Part shown: positions 1 through 10,413 of the stretch, one piece after another
Layout: every line of letters starts with the position of its first letter
How positions within the stretch are numbered: position 1 is the first letter of the stretch
Assembly (NCBI GenBank): GCA_016872555.1
Contig: VGZO01000001.1
Location: 147,451 to 211,450, forward strand
Length of the DNA: 64,000 nucleotides
Source of the DNA: Planctomycetota bacterium
GTDB taxonomy: Bacteria > Planctomycetota > Planctomycetia > Pirellulales > UBA1268
Direction of reading: 5' to 3'
Made by a program: the position numbers and the translations under genes
Notes under the pieces: model-generated
What the model was told of the DNA's origin: nothing
What the model saw: the letters and a program-made list of their open reading frames with translations, nothing else
The model's database searches: none

Positions 1-2
1 AG

Positions 3-170
3 GGGATTCTGCCGGCGCTCGAGACCTCCCATGCCCTCGCCTGGGCGGTCGAGGAAGCGGCCAGGCGCCCGGCGAGCGAGCACATCGTCGTCTGCCTGTC
101 GGGCCGCGGCGAGAAGGATGCCGCCGAGATCGCCCGGCTCCGCGCCGCCGCGGGCGGGGGGCACGGATGA
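3..170 (+). CDS. trpB: Tryptophan synthase beta chain, C-terminal end (partial)
   Basis: These are the last 55 codons of TrpB, the PLP-dependent subunit that condenses indole with serine in the cytoplasm; the rest lies upstream of the window. The visible residues start GILPALETSHALAW and continue to IVVCLSGRGEKDA, which match the two conserved C-terminal segments of TrpB (EGI-PALE-SHA and SGRG-KD). The TGA stop overlaps the ATG of trpA (ATGA), so the two subunits are translationally coupled, as expected for the alpha2-beta2 complex. Truncation is caused by the window edge only. Confidence 0.93.
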   Translation, partial: GILPALETSHALAWAVEEAARRPASEHIVVCLSGRGEKDAAEIARLRAAAGGGHG

Positions 171-979
171 GCACGCGACCGGTGCCCCTCGCGGAGCGTT
201 TCGCGGCACTGGCCGCCGACGGGCGCAAGGCCCTCGCCCCGTTCGTGACCGCCGGCGACCCCGATCTGGCCACGACGGCGATCGTCATCGAGGCGCTCGA
301 CCGCGCCGGTGCGGCCGTCTGCGAGCTGGGCGTGCCCTACAGTGATCCGATCGCCGACGGGCCGGTGATCCAGGCCTCCTACACCCGCGCGCTGGCGGCG
401 GGGTTCACGCTCGAGAAGTTGTTCGCGATGGTCACCGCGGCGACCGCGCGCGTGCGGATGCCGGTCCTGGCGATGGTCAGCTATTCGATCATCTACCGCC
501 GCGGCATCGATCGCTTCGTCGCCGACTCCGCGGCGGCGGGCCTGGCCGGGTTCGTCGTTCCCGACCTGCCGCTCGAGGAATCGGATCTCCTCGATGCCGC
601 CTGCCGGGGGGCTGGGCTGGCGCTGGTGCGCCTCGTCACGCCGACGACCCCCGCCGACCGGGCCGCGGAGATCGCCCGCCGCTCGACCGGGTTCCTCTAC
701 TGCGTGAGCGTCGCCGGCGTGACCGGCGCGCGGAGCGAACTCCCCGCCGGGCTCGTCGAACGGGTCGCCTGGCTGCGGACGCAGGCCAGCGTCCCCGTGC
801 TCGTCGGCTTCGGCGTGAGCACGCCGGAGCAGGTGAAACTGCTGGCGGGGGTGGCCGACGGGGCGATCGTCGGCTCGGCGCTCGTGCGCCGGATCGACGA
901 ATTGGCGCCGTCGGGTCCGGCGGCGCTCGCCGCCGGCGTCGAGCGCACCGTCGCCGACCTCGTGACGGCGGCGCGGTAG
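167..979 (+). CDS. trpA: Tryptophan synthase alpha chain
   Basis: TrpA cleaves indole-3-glycerol phosphate to indole and glyceraldehyde-3-phosphate and channels indole to TrpB. The 270-residue length is normal for this TIM-barrel family. Visible motifs are the N-terminal FVTAGDP, the catalytic segment ELGVPYSDPIADGP carrying the general acid/base Glu53 and Asp64 (equivalent to E. coli Glu49 and Asp60), VPDLPLEE, the YCVSVAGVTGAR loop, and the phosphate-binding VGFGVS and GAIVGSALV near the C-terminus. The start overlaps the trpB stop. The downstream neighbour on this strand is only a short hypothetical frame, so trpA probably closes the operon. The other trp gene here, trpE, is separate, 6.5 kb away on the opposite strand. 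Confidence 0.97.
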   Translation: MSTRPVPLAERFAALAADGRKALAPFVTAGDPDLATTAIVIEALDRAGAAVCELGVPYSDPIADGPVIQASYTRALAAGFTLEKLFAMVTAATARVRMPVLAMVSYSIIYRRGIDRFVADSAAAGLAGFVVPDLPLEESDLLDAACRGAGLALVRLVTPTTPADRAAEIARRSTGFLYCVSVAGVTGARSELPAGLVERVAWLRTQASVPVLVGFGVSTPEQVKLLAGVADGAIVGSALVRRIDELAPSGPAALAAGVERTVADLVTAAR

Positions 980-1000
980 CAGCGGCGCGGGCGATCCTCC

Positions 1001-1159
1001 ATGGCCGACGTCAGCGACCTCCGCTCCTGGCTCGACGCGGCGCGGAGCCGCCCGGGAATGTTCGTCACCGGCCTGTCGCTCGGGCAGCTCGAGGCCCAGT
1101 GCACGGGCTGGTCGGCGGAGCTTGCCGCGCACGGTATCGACGAGTTCGCCGCCGGCTGA
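1001..1159 (+). CDS. Small hypothetical protein (52 aa) downstream of trpA
   Basis: A short frame begins 21 nt after the trpA stop and runs 52 codons on the same strand. Its product starts MADVSDLRSWLDAARSRPGM and continues FVTGLSLGQLEAQCTGW. The pattern RPGMF-(short)-LSLGQLEA-GW recalls small uncharacterised proteins with an RPGMY...SL..LEA..GW signature, some of which act as immunity-like proteins. That resemblance is weak and by eye only. No clear Shine-Dalgarno sequence is seen (GGCGATCC upstream). It could be a C-terminally truncated member of that family or a chance frame; codon use looks like its neighbours. Confidence 0.45.
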   Translation: MADVSDLRSWLDAARSRPGMFVTGLSLGQLEAQCTGWSAELAAHGIDEFAAG

Positions 1160-1172
1160 GCGGCGGGGGCCG

Positions 1173-2600
1173 TCATGCCAGCACGCTGCGGATCACGTGA
1201 CCGTGGACGTCGGTCAGGCGACGGTCGACGCCGGCGGTGCGGAACGTCAGCCGCGTGTGGTCGATCCCGAGCAGATGGAGAATCGTCGCCTGGAGGTCGT
1301 GGACGGTCGTGATCCCGTCGATCCCCTGGTAGCCGAGATCGTCGCTCCGCCCGTGGGTCGCGCCGGCCTTCACGCCGGCACCGGCCAGCCAGGTGACGAA
1401 GCTCCCGCCGTTGTGGTCGCGCCCCTGGTTGTTCTGGGCGAACGGCGTGCGGCCGAACTCCGTCGTCCACACGACCAGCGTGTCGGCGAGGAGGCCGCGG
1501 GCGTGGAGGTCGTCGAGGAGCGCGGCGATCGGACCGTCGACGCTCGCGGCGATCGGTGGGAGCTCCTTGACGATGCTGCCGTGGTTGTCCCAGTTGTTCA
1601 CCGCCCCCTGCGGCCCGCTCCACACCTGCACGAAGCGGGTGCCACGCTCGACGAGGCGCCGGGCGACGAGGCAGCGCGTGCCGAAGTCGGCCGTCTCGGG
1701 GCGGTCGAGGCCGTAGGCGCGGCGCGTGGTCGCCGTCTCGCCGTCGAGCGCGAACGTCGCCGGCGCGGAGAGCTGGAGCCGGGCCGCCAGCTCGCCGGCG
1801 GCGATCCGCGCCTCGAGGCGCGTGTCGTGCGGCCGGGCCGCGGCGTGACGGCGGTTGAGCCGCTGGATGAGCGCCAGCGTCTCGCGATCGGCGTCGCCGC
1901 GGGCGAAGGGATAGGCGCCGGCCGCGAACGCGTCGGGGATCGGCTCGGCACCGCCGGCGTCGACGACGGTGCCCTGGTGGCGGGCGGGGAGGAAGCCGGC
2001 GGAGAAGTTCCCCTTCTGGTTGTAGGGAAGGCCGCGCGGGTCGGGGAGGACGACGAACTCGGGGAGGTCGTCGACGATCCGCCCGAGGCCGTACGAGACC
2101 CACGCCCCCAGGCAGGGAAAACCCGGCAGCATGAACCCGGTGTTCATCATGTAGCTGGCCGGGCCGTGGACGTTGGTCGTCGTCTTCATCGCCATCAGGA
2201 ACGCCAGCCGGTCGACCTGCCGGGCCTGGCAGGGAAAGACCTCGCTCACCCAGCGGCCCGTCTCGCCGTGGCGCGCGAATGCGAACGGGCTGTTCATCAC
2301 CTTGCCGACCGGCGTGGTGAACCCCTCGGGCTTCTCCTTGGGGCCGAGTGCCTCGCCGTCGTGCTTGGCCAGCAGCGGCTTGTGGTCGAACGTGTCCATC
2401 GGGCTCGTGCCGCCGTTCATGAACAGCTGGATCACGCGCCGCGCCCGGGCCGGATGGTGGAGGCCGCCGAGCGGCCAGGAGGGATCACCGGCGGGAGCGT
2501 CGGCGAGGCCGTCGCGGACGAAGAGCCCGGCCAGCGCCACGGCGCCGAAGCCACCGCCGGCGGTGGCGAGCAGATCGCGGCGCGGGATCGGGATCACCAT
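1173..2600 (-). CDS. DUF1501 family protein, twin-arginine exported
   Basis: This 475-residue protein belongs to the DUF1501 family (alkaline-phosphatase/sulfatase-like fold) that is greatly expanded in planctomycetes; its substrate is not known. The ATG at 2600 was chosen because it gives a twin-arginine signal, MVIPIPRRDLL, followed by a short hydrophobic stretch. Conserved segments include RVIQLFMNGGTSPMDTFDHK near residue 50, GAWVSYGLG, LPARHQGT, CLVARRLVERGTRFVQVW, and near the C-terminus WTTEFGRTP, GRDHN, HDLQATILHLLGIDH and LTFRTAG. It starts 7 nt after the stop of the PSD1-type cytochrome gene, so the two form an operon. This pairing is standard in planctomycetes and suggests one exported enzyme system. 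Confidence 0.92.
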   Translation of the reverse strand: MVIPIPRRDLLATAGGGFGAVALAGLFVRDGLADAPAGDPSWPLGGLHHPARARRVIQLFMNGGTSPMDTFDHKPLLAKHDGEALGPKEKPEGFTTPVGKVMNSPFAFARHGETGRWVSEVFPCQARQVDRLAFLMAMKTTTNVHGPASYMMNTGFMLPGFPCLGAWVSYGLGRIVDDLPEFVVLPDPRGLPYNQKGNFSAGFLPARHQGTVVDAGGAEPIPDAFAAGAYPFARGDADRETLALIQRLNRRHAAARPHDTRLEARIAAGELAARLQLSAPATFALDGETATTRRAYGLDRPETADFGTRCLVARRLVERGTRFVQVWSGPQGAVNNWDNHGSIVKELPPIAASVDGPIAALLDDLHARGLLADTLVVWTTEFGRTPFAQNNQGRDHNGGSFVTWLAGAGVKAGATHGRSDDLGYQGIDGITTVHDLQATILHLLGIDHTRLTFRTAGVDRRLTDVHGHVIRSVLA

Positions 2601-2607
2601 GGCGGGC

Positions 2608-5577
2608 TCAGTCGCTGAACAGGAACTCGTCGGCATTGAACAATGCCCGGGCGACCGCGGGGAGGCCGTGGCGGTCGGCCAGCGCGTCCAACTCCCCTTC
2701 CTCCTCCGCGGTCGGATCGCGGAGCCAGGCGCGGCGCACCATCCAGCGCACCTGGCCGGTCCGGTCGGCGGCGTGGGCCGCGGCGGCGCGCGCCAGCACC
2801 GCGGCGTGGTGGAGGACGAAGCGGTTGTTGGCCAGGACGAGCGCCTGGAGCGCCGAGGCGGAGAAGCCGCGCGCCGGGGCGAGGAGGCCGAGATCGGGGA
2901 AGTCGAGGGCGTCGAACAGCGGATCGGGGATCCCGCGCCACACCACGCGGTAGATCGCCCGGCGGTTGGCGCCGGGGGCGTCGAGGTCGAAGGCGTCGTA
3001 GTCGAGGATCGGCGTGAGCTGGGCGCCGGGCTTCTGCGTGAACCGGGCGATCCCGGGGCCGCCGCGCGTCTCGTCGAGGGTCGTGGCGACCCGCAGCACG
3101 CCGTCGAAGAATCCCTCGGCGTCGAGCCGCCGGCGCGGCATCCAGGCCAGCAGCCGGCCGTCGGGGTCGGCGTCGAAGCCGCCGGCGGGAATCGTCGAAG
3201 ACCGGCGGTAGGCACGGCTCGTGCAGATCAGCCGGTGAAGGTGCCGCAGCGACCCCGTCTCGCGCAGTTCGCAGGCGAGCCAGTCGAGCAATTCCGGATG
3301 GCTCGGCAGGCTTCCCATCCGGCCGAAGTCGTTGGGCGTGTCGCACAGGCCGCGGCCGAAGTGCCAGTGCCAGACCCGGTTGGCGATGCTCCGCCAGGTA
3401 AGCGGGTTGTCGGGGTGGACGAGCCATTCGGCCAGCGCCGCGCGCCGCGCCCCCTCGGGGGCGCCCGGGGGGAGCTCGAAGCGCGCCTCGAGCGCCCCGA
3501 CCGCGGCGAGGGCGCCCGGCCCGACCGGGTGCAGGGGACGGTCGATGTCGCCGCGCTCGAGGACCCGGATCTCGCGCGGCGGAGCGATCGAGATCGTGCC
3601 GCGCTCGTTGGTCGCCGTCGGTGCGGCGGCGTAGAGCTTGCGCACGGCCGGCAGCGCGCTCAGCTCGGCCCGCGCACGGGCGCCGATGACGGCGCCGGCC
3701 AGCGCCGCCGCCTGGTCGCGGCTCCGCGCCGCCGGGGGCACGGCGAGCGCGGCCTCGGCTGCCGGGGAGAGCGCGATCGCCACCGCGGGATCGCCGTCGG
3801 TGCACGAGATCCGAAACCGGCCGATCAGGTGGGCACCGCCGTGGACCTGGCGGAGGGCGACCACGAGCGTCTCGCCGGCGCCCAGCGCGATCGCCTCGGC
3901 CGGCACGAACACCGCGTGGTGCGGCTTGCCCTCCTCGGGGTGGATGCCCCACGCGGTCGCCGGCGCACCGTCGATGGCATGGGCGATCGACCAGCCCGCC
4001 TGCTCGAAATCGGCGCTCGCCCGGGCGATCGCGATCCGGCGCGGGGCACCGCCTTCGGCCGGGAAAACGGTCAGCTCGACCTCGGAGAGATGGAGGTTGC
4101 CGTTTGGCGCCCGGCCCGGCCCGGCCATCGGCAACGACTCGTCGGTGAGCACGTCGAGGCGCAGCGCGGTGATCGGCGGGAGCGGCCCGGAGGCCGAGAG
4201 CATGACGACGTCGCGCTCCGGCGCGGTGCCGCAGGCCAGGATCGACCCGTCGTCCTGGCGCGACAGCTCCACCCCGAACGCCGACGAATAGCTCGCCAGG
4301 GGCAGCGGCCACCACGCCGCGTGCGCCCCGGCCGCCTCCCAGGCGGCCACGAGCGCGGCTTCCGGCATGCCGAGCAGCGCCTCCGGACCGGAGACGGCGA
4401 GGTCGGCGAGGGTCCGCCAGCGCCGCCGCGCCGCCGCGACCGAGCCGTCGGGCTCCCAGTCGATCTCCCCCTTGCCGATCCCGGCGAACACGGCCTGCAG
4501 CGCGTAGTAGTCCTCCTGCGGGATCGGGTCGAACTTGTGGGCGTGGCAGCGGGCGCAGTTGGCCGTCGTGCTCGTCACGGCGCCCATCGTTTGTGTGACG
4601 AGGTCGTCGCGGTCGAGGTATTCGAACGTCCGCGGCGCGGTGCTCGCCGCGGAGTGGTCGTAGGTGCCGGCGCCGAGGAACCCGAGGGCTGCCTGGACCG
4701 GGCCGTCGTCGGGAAAGAACACGTCGGCGGCGAGTTGGGCACGGACGAACGTCGGCCAGGGCAGGTCGGCGGCGAAGGCGTCGATCACCCAGTCGCGGTA
4801 CGGCCAGGCGTTGGGGCGGAAGACGTCGTGCTCGAAGCCGTGGCTGTCGGCGAAGTGGATCGAGTCGAGCCAGTGGCGCGCGAAGCGCTCACCGATCCGC
4901 GGGGAGGCGAGGAGGCGCTCGACGACGCGGTCGACGGCGGCGGGGGCGGAGTCGGCGACGAAGGCATCGACCTCGTCGGGGGTCGGCGGCAGGCCGTGGA
5001 GGTCGAACGACAGCCGGCGCAGGAGCGCACGCCGGTCGGCCTCGTCGGCCGGAGTGAGCCCGGCGCGTGCGATGCGCTGGTCGAGAAACGCGTCGATCGC
5101 CCGATCGGCGGGGGCGCTCCCCGGCACCGGCGGCCTCGTGAGCGGTCGCAGCGACCACCAGTCGCCCGCCCGTGGGGCGGCGATGCGCGGATCGGGGGCG
5201 CCGCGGCGGATCCACTCGACGAGGATCGCGACCTCGGCGGCCGGGAGGGGCTCGGCCGGCATCCGTAGGTCGGGGTCGGCATGGCGCACCGCCGTCACCA
5301 GCAGGCTCGCCTCGGGCTCACCCGGGGCGATCGCCGGGCCGCGGTCGCCCCCCCGTTCCCAGCCACTACGCCAATCGAGCGCCAGCCCCCCTTCCATCCG
5401 CCCGGCGCCATGGGAGTGGCAGGGAAGGCAGCGCCGCGACAGCAGCGGCTCGACCTGGTCGCGGAAGAACGCGAGGTCGGCGGAGGGCCCCGGATCGGCG
5501 CCCGAGGCGAGCAGCGCCGGCACCGCCAGCCCGAGGCCCGCGAGGAATGGGAACAGGCGCGGAAGTCGGCAGCGCAC
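2608..5577 (-). CDS. PSCyt1/DUF1549/DUF1553 (PSD1) planctomycete cytochrome-type protein
   Basis: This 989-residue exported protein has a hydrophobic N-terminal signal (about residues 7-26). A PSCyt1 cytochrome-c-like domain follows with one haem-binding CLPCH motif (Cys50, Cys53, His54). Next come the PSCyt2/DUF1549 region (PPTPDEVDAFVADSAPAA, RHWLDSIHFADSHGFEHD, TTANCARCHAHKFDPI with a second CxxCH), a central part of about 250 residues unlike the smaller family members (possible carbohydrate-binding insert), and the C-terminal PSD1/DUF1553 domain (RSIANRVWHWHFGRGL, DTPNDFGRMGSLPSHPELLDW). Family function is unproven; genomic pairing with DUF1501 points to periplasmic redox work on a polymer. 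It is upstream of and nearly touching the DUF1501 gene. Confidence 0.93.
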   Translation of the reverse strand: MRCRLPRLFPFLAGLGLAVPALLASGADPGPSADLAFFRDQVEPLLSRRCLPCHSHGAGRMEGGLALDWRSGWERGGDRGPAIAPGEPEASLLVTAVRHADPDLRMPAEPLPAAEVAILVEWIRRGAPDPRIAAPRAGDWWSLRPLTRPPVPGSAPADRAIDAFLDQRIARAGLTPADEADRRALLRRLSFDLHGLPPTPDEVDAFVADSAPAAVDRVVERLLASPRIGERFARHWLDSIHFADSHGFEHDVFRPNAWPYRDWVIDAFAADLPWPTFVRAQLAADVFFPDDGPVQAALGFLGAGTYDHSAASTAPRTFEYLDRDDLVTQTMGAVTSTTANCARCHAHKFDPIPQEDYYALQAVFAGIGKGEIDWEPDGSVAAARRRWRTLADLAVSGPEALLGMPEAALVAAWEAAGAHAAWWPLPLASYSSAFGVELSRQDDGSILACGTAPERDVVMLSASGPLPPITALRLDVLTDESLPMAGPGRAPNGNLHLSEVELTVFPAEGGAPRRIAIARASADFEQAGWSIAHAIDGAPATAWGIHPEEGKPHHAVFVPAEAIALGAGETLVVALRQVHGGAHLIGRFRISCTDGDPAVAIALSPAAEAALAVPPAARSRDQAAALAGAVIGARARAELSALPAVRKLYAAAPTATNERGTISIAPPREIRVLERGDIDRPLHPVGPGALAAVGALEARFELPPGAPEGARRAALAEWLVHPDNPLTWRSIANRVWHWHFGRGLCDTPNDFGRMGSLPSHPELLDWLACELRETGSLRHLHRLICTSRAYRRSSTIPAGGFDADPDGRLLAWMPRRRLDAEGFFDGVLRVATTLDETRGGPGIARFTQKPGAQLTPILDYDAFDLDAPGANRRAIYRVVWRGIPDPLFDALDFPDLGLLAPARGFSASALQALVLANNRFVLHHAAVLARAAAAHAADRTGQVRWMVRRAWLRDPTAEEEGELDALADRHGLPAVARALFNADEFLFSD

Positions 5578-5670
5578 GGGATCGCGCTCCCCGAGGCGAG
5601 AGGATCGGCCGGTATCCCCCCATCGTCCGCCGCGGTCCGCCGAGCGTCAAACGGCCGCGCGGGAGGCGCG

Positions 5671-6560
5671 TCATCCGTCGAGCAGCCGCGCCGCCCACGG
5701 CCCGTCGTGGCCGACGGCGGCGACGCCGATCTCCGCATGGACCAGCGCCGCGACCGCCTCCGCGATCGCCCCGTCGCCGGCGAGCGGCACCACGACCGTA
5801 TCGGCGTCGCGGGCCACCGGATCGGCGGCGACCACCGCGAGCACGGCCAGCGCGTCGTCGGCCCGGCCCGGGACGACGAAGCGGACGGGCCACGACCGGC
5901 CCGGGAACGCCGCCGGGGAGGCGACGGAGCGGCTCACGATCCGCCCCCCGCGCATCACCGCCAGGTGCGTGAAGCAGCCGGGCACGTCGGCGTCGGGCAC
6001 GACGGCGACCACGGCCCGCTCGACGAGGACGAGGTCGCCGACGAGGCGCTCGACGTCGCGCCGCTCGGTGGGGTCGAGGCCCTGGAACGGGTCGTCGATG
6101 AGCAGGACCGGCGGGTCGAGGAGCAGCGCCCGGGCGACGAGCAGGCGCTTGCGGATCCCGTCGGGGATCCGGTCGAGGCGGGCCTGGCCGTCGCCGTCGA
6201 GGCCGGCCAGCGCCAGCGCCCGCTTGACGGCGCCGGCCAGCGCCGCGCCGGCCAGCCCCTCCTCGGCCCCCGTCACCTCGAGAAACTCGCCGGCCCGCAG
6301 CGCCGGCGGGGCGACGATCCCGGCCGGCACGTGGCCGACCAGACGGCGGAACCGGCGCGGTGCCGCGCGGAGCGAGCAGCCGGCGACGATGACGTCGCCA
6401 CGCGCCAACGCCAGCCGTCCGGCGAGCGCCTCCAGCAGCGTCCCCCGCCCCGACCCGGTGCGCCCCACCAGCGCCCAGGACTCGCCGGCCGCCACCGACC
6501 AGCCGACGCCGTCGATGACGCGCTCGCCACCGCGGTCGACGGTCACGTCGGCGAGGACGA

Positions 6561-6564
<4 letters not shown>
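5671..6564 (-). CDS. ABC-type ATP-binding protein with degraded catalytic motifs
   Basis: A 297-residue single ABC domain protein. The fold markers are present but the key residues differ from consensus. Walker A reads GRTGSGRGT (residues 34-42) with Arg40 where the Lys should be. The signature region is IPDGIRKR instead of LSGGQ. Walker B reads PVLLIDDPFQGLDP with Asp in place of the catalytic Glu. The H-loop position reads VVAVVPDADV with no His. About 90 C-terminal residues after the ABC core contain no recognised domain and no membrane segments. The ATG overlaps the trpE stop (ATGA), so the gene is translationally coupled to trpE. It may bind ATP without turning it over efficiently. PhrA/ModF-like ATPases are an alternative reading; no permease gene is adjacent. 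Confidence 0.8.
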
Positions 6565-8066
<1,502 letters not shown>

Positions 8067-8230
8067 CGGAGTGGGCGCGGGGTACGGCGGGCCGTGACCG
8101 TCAACAGACTCTCCGGCGGGGCCGCCGGTCAACACCCCGCCGCCGGCATTGACGGCGACCGGAAGTCACCGGACGGGTATGATGCGTGTCGGCGATGGGG
8201 CGGGCCCGTCGCCGCCGTGGAGTTCCGGCG

Positions 8231-8806
8231 ATGAAATGCCAGCAGTGCGACGCGCAGGCGGTGTTCCACATCACGGAGCTGGAGGGGGGTGCGGTGCGCG
8301 AGATCCACCTCTGCGACGACCACGCCCGGGTGTACCTCAACCAGGCCGAATCCGGGGGCGGCGCCGAGACGCCCAAGGGAGGCGGTTTGGTCGGCCCGCT
8401 CGGCGTCGGGCAGACCGCCGCCGAACTGTCCCAACTCGACCAACGCGCCTGCCCGATGTGCGGCATCACGTTCTTCGAGTTCCGCAACCAGGGGCGGCTC
8501 GGCTGCCCCCACGACTACGTCGAGTTCGAGCGCGAACTCGAGCCGCTGATCGCCAACATCCACGGGGCGACCGAGCACACCGGCCGCCGGCCGAGCCGAC
8601 TCCCGGTCTCCCCCGCGGGCGGAACCGGGCAAGCGCTGCCGGAGGACACCGCGGAACTGACCGCCGCCATCGGCCTGCGCCGGTCGCTCAAGGAGGCGAT
8701 CGCCGCCGAACGCTACGAAGACGCCCGCGAGCACCGCGACGCGATCCGCGCGCTCGAGGAGCGCTGGCTCGCACCGCGACGGAAAGCCGAAGACACGCCG
8801 TCATGA
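8231..8806 (+). CDS. mcsA: McsA-type activator of protein arginine kinase (UVR domain)
   Basis: This 191-residue protein has the McsA layout. Paired zinc-binding Cys/His motifs (CQQC at residues 3-6, CDDH, CPMC, CPHD) lie in the N-terminal half, and a UvrB/UvrC-type UVR helix pair lies at the C-terminus (LKEAIAAERYEDAREHRDAI). In Bacillus, McsA binds and activates the arginine kinase McsB; the same role is inferred here because mcsB follows with an ATGA overlap. The ATG at 8231 was chosen because the zinc motif begins two residues later and family members start there. Neither ctsR nor clpC is present next to it, unlike the classical Bacillus operon. Confidence 0.92.
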   Translation: MKCQQCDAQAVFHITELEGGAVREIHLCDDHARVYLNQAESGGGAETPKGGGLVGPLGVGQTAAELSQLDQRACPMCGITFFEFRNQGRLGCPHDYVEFERELEPLIANIHGATEHTGRRPSRLPVSPAGGTGQALPEDTAELTAAIGLRRSLKEAIAAERYEDAREHRDAIRALEERWLAPRRKAEDTPS

Positions 8807-9879
8807 AACTCGACACTCTCACCGACTCGGTCGGCGAATGGCTTCGCGGCACCGGTCCGGAATCGGACATCGTGATGAGCAGCCGCGTGCGGCTGGCGCG
8901 CAACGTCGCCCACTTCCCGTTCGTCAGCCGGGCCTCGGCCCAGGACCGCGCGGACGTCGAGCGCCTGCTCCGCGAGCGGATCGCGCGGGTGCCGCTCGGA
9001 CGGGGGCTCGAGTATTTCGACGTCGGCCGCCTCGAGGAGGTCGATCGCCGGTTTCTCGTCGAGCGACAGCTGATCAGCCGCGAGCACGCCGAGGCCGCCG
9101 GGGCCCGCGGGGTCGCGATCGACGACCGTGAGCAGGTCAGCCTGATGATCAACGAAGAGGATCATCTCCGCATCCAGTGCCTCCACAGCGGCCTCGATCT
9201 CCACGGCGCCTGGGAGCAGATCCGGGCGGTCGACGACGAGATCGAGCGGGTCGTGCCGTACGCCTTCCACTCGCGGTTCGGCTACCTCACCGCCTGCCCG
9301 ACCAACGTCGGCACCGGGATCCGCGTCAGCGTCATGCTCCACCTGCCGGCGCTGGTGATCACGCGGCAGATCGACAAGGTGTTCCGCAGCCTGCAGAAGA
9401 TCTCGCTGGCGGTCCGCGGCCTGTACGGGGAGGGCTCGCAGGCGCTCGGCGACTTCTACCAGATTTCCAACCAGACGACGCTCGGCCGCACCGAGGAGGA
9501 GCTCCTCCAGCAGGTCGGCGACGTCGTCCCGGTGGTCATCGAATACGAGCGCCGCGCCCGCGAGTTCCTCGTCCGCGAGACACAGCAGAACGTCCACGAC
9601 CAAGTCAGCCGGGCATACGGGATCCTCCGCACGGCGCAGACGATCAAGGTCGAGGAGGCGATGCAGCTGCTGTCGAGGGTCCGGATGGGAGTCCTCCTCG
9701 GGCTGATCGGCGACGTCGACGTGGCCGACATCAATTCGTTGCTCGTCCGCACGCAGCCGGCCCACCTGCAGAAACTGCGCGGCATCCAACTCGAGGGGAG
9801 CGACGAGCGGATCGAACGCGCCCGCTACCTGCGCCAGCATTTCGACGCCGGTCCGGGCGGCGCTGGCCGGCTCAACTGA
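8803..9879 (+). CDS. mcsB: Protein arginine kinase McsB
   Basis: McsB phosphorylates arginine side chains on proteins and in Firmicutes marks them for ClpCP degradation. The 358-residue product has the phosphagen-kinase catalytic fold: DIVMSSRVRLARN near residue 22, LMINEEDHLRIQ, and YLTACPTNVGTGIR with the catalytic Cys at residue 165 (Cys167 in B. subtilis). It is a small, bacterial-type member without the N-terminal helical domain of creatine/arginine kinases, which supports protein rather than free arginine as substrate. The C-terminal ERARYLRQHF resembles the region of the McsB phospho-arginine docking site. The start ATG overlaps the mcsA stop. Confidence 0.95.
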   Translation: MKLDTLTDSVGEWLRGTGPESDIVMSSRVRLARNVAHFPFVSRASAQDRADVERLLRERIARVPLGRGLEYFDVGRLEEVDRRFLVERQLISREHAEAAGARGVAIDDREQVSLMINEEDHLRIQCLHSGLDLHGAWEQIRAVDDEIERVVPYAFHSRFGYLTACPTNVGTGIRVSVMLHLPALVITRQIDKVFRSLQKISLAVRGLYGEGSQALGDFYQISNQTTLGRTEEELLQQVGDVVPVVIEYERRAREFLVRETQQNVHDQVSRAYGILRTAQTIKVEEAMQLLSRVRMGVLLGLIGDVDVADINSLLVRTQPAHLQKLRGIQLEGSDERIERARYLRQHFDAGPGGAGRLN

Positions 9880-9900
9880 CCGCCCGACCGGCGCCGCCCT

Positions 9901-10413
9901 TCAGCGGGCGGGCGCCGGAAGCTTGCTCCGCAGGGCGCGGACCACCGGCAGCGGCACGAACCGGGCCAGCGCCCGGTCGTCTGCCAACGGCGTGATCTGC
10001 TTGAGCAGCGACGACGAGACGTGGGAATACTCGGCGGCCGACATCAGAAACACCGTCTCGATTTCCGGATCGAGTTTGCGGTTGGCCAGCGTCATCGTGA
10101 ACTCGGCCTCCATGTCGCTCAGCGAGCGGACGCCGCGGAGCAGCACCGTCGCCCCCTGCTCGCGGACGAAGACCACCGCCAGCCCGGAAAACGGGGCCGC
10201 GCGGACGTTGGCCAGGTGTGCGGTCGCCGCCTCGACCAGCGCCACCCGCTCGTCGCTGGCGAACAGCGGGTGTTTGTCGGGGTTGATGCCGACGCCGACC
10301 ACGACCGAGCCGAAGATCCGGCTCGCCCGCTCGATGACGTCGAGGTGGCCGAGCGTGACGGGGTCGAACGACCCGGTGTAGACCGCCGTTTGGGCTGAGG
10401 CGGGGTGTGCCAT
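9901..10413 (-). CDS. coaD: Phosphopantetheine adenylyltransferase
   Basis: CoaD transfers AMP from ATP to 4'-phosphopantetheine, giving dephospho-CoA, the penultimate step of coenzyme A synthesis. The ATG at 10413 gives a 170-residue protein, the usual size; an upstream in-frame extension is not conserved. Motifs include YTGSFDPVTLGHLDVIERA with the nucleotidyltransferase T/HxGH box (TLGH, residues 20-23), the PNP-like NPDKHPLF, LLRGVRSLSDMEAEF, and EYSHVSSSLLKQI near the C-terminus. It converges with mcsB, the stops being only 21 nt apart. A CoA biosynthetic gene is coherent with the many CoA-using enzymes of the window, but that is not evidence of linkage. Confidence 0.96.
   Translation of the reverse strand: MAHPASAQTAVYTGSFDPVTLGHLDVIERASRIFGSVVVGVGINPDKHPLFASDERVALVEAATAHLANVRAAPFSGLAVVFVREQGATVLLRGVRSLSDMEAEFTMTLANRKLDPEIETVFLMSAAEYSHVSSSLLKQITPLADDRALARFVPLPVVRALRSKLPAPAR

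Noticed and set aside
2173..5268. A plus-strand open frame of over 1000 codons antisense to the PSD1 gene
   Set aside because: It lies wholly opposite a gene with clear haem motifs and conserved domains. Its predicted product is Arg/Gly/Glu-rich with no recognisable family, which is a normal by-product of high-GC coding DNA. The same holds for the long antisense frames over the fadJ operon, trpE, the acyl-CoA ligases and alaS.
8137..8183. TTGACG ... TATGAT considered as the mcsA promoter
   Set aside because: The hexamers are 23 bp apart, too far for a normal sigma-70 promoter. TATGAT alone could be an extended -10, but this is not strong enough to list.
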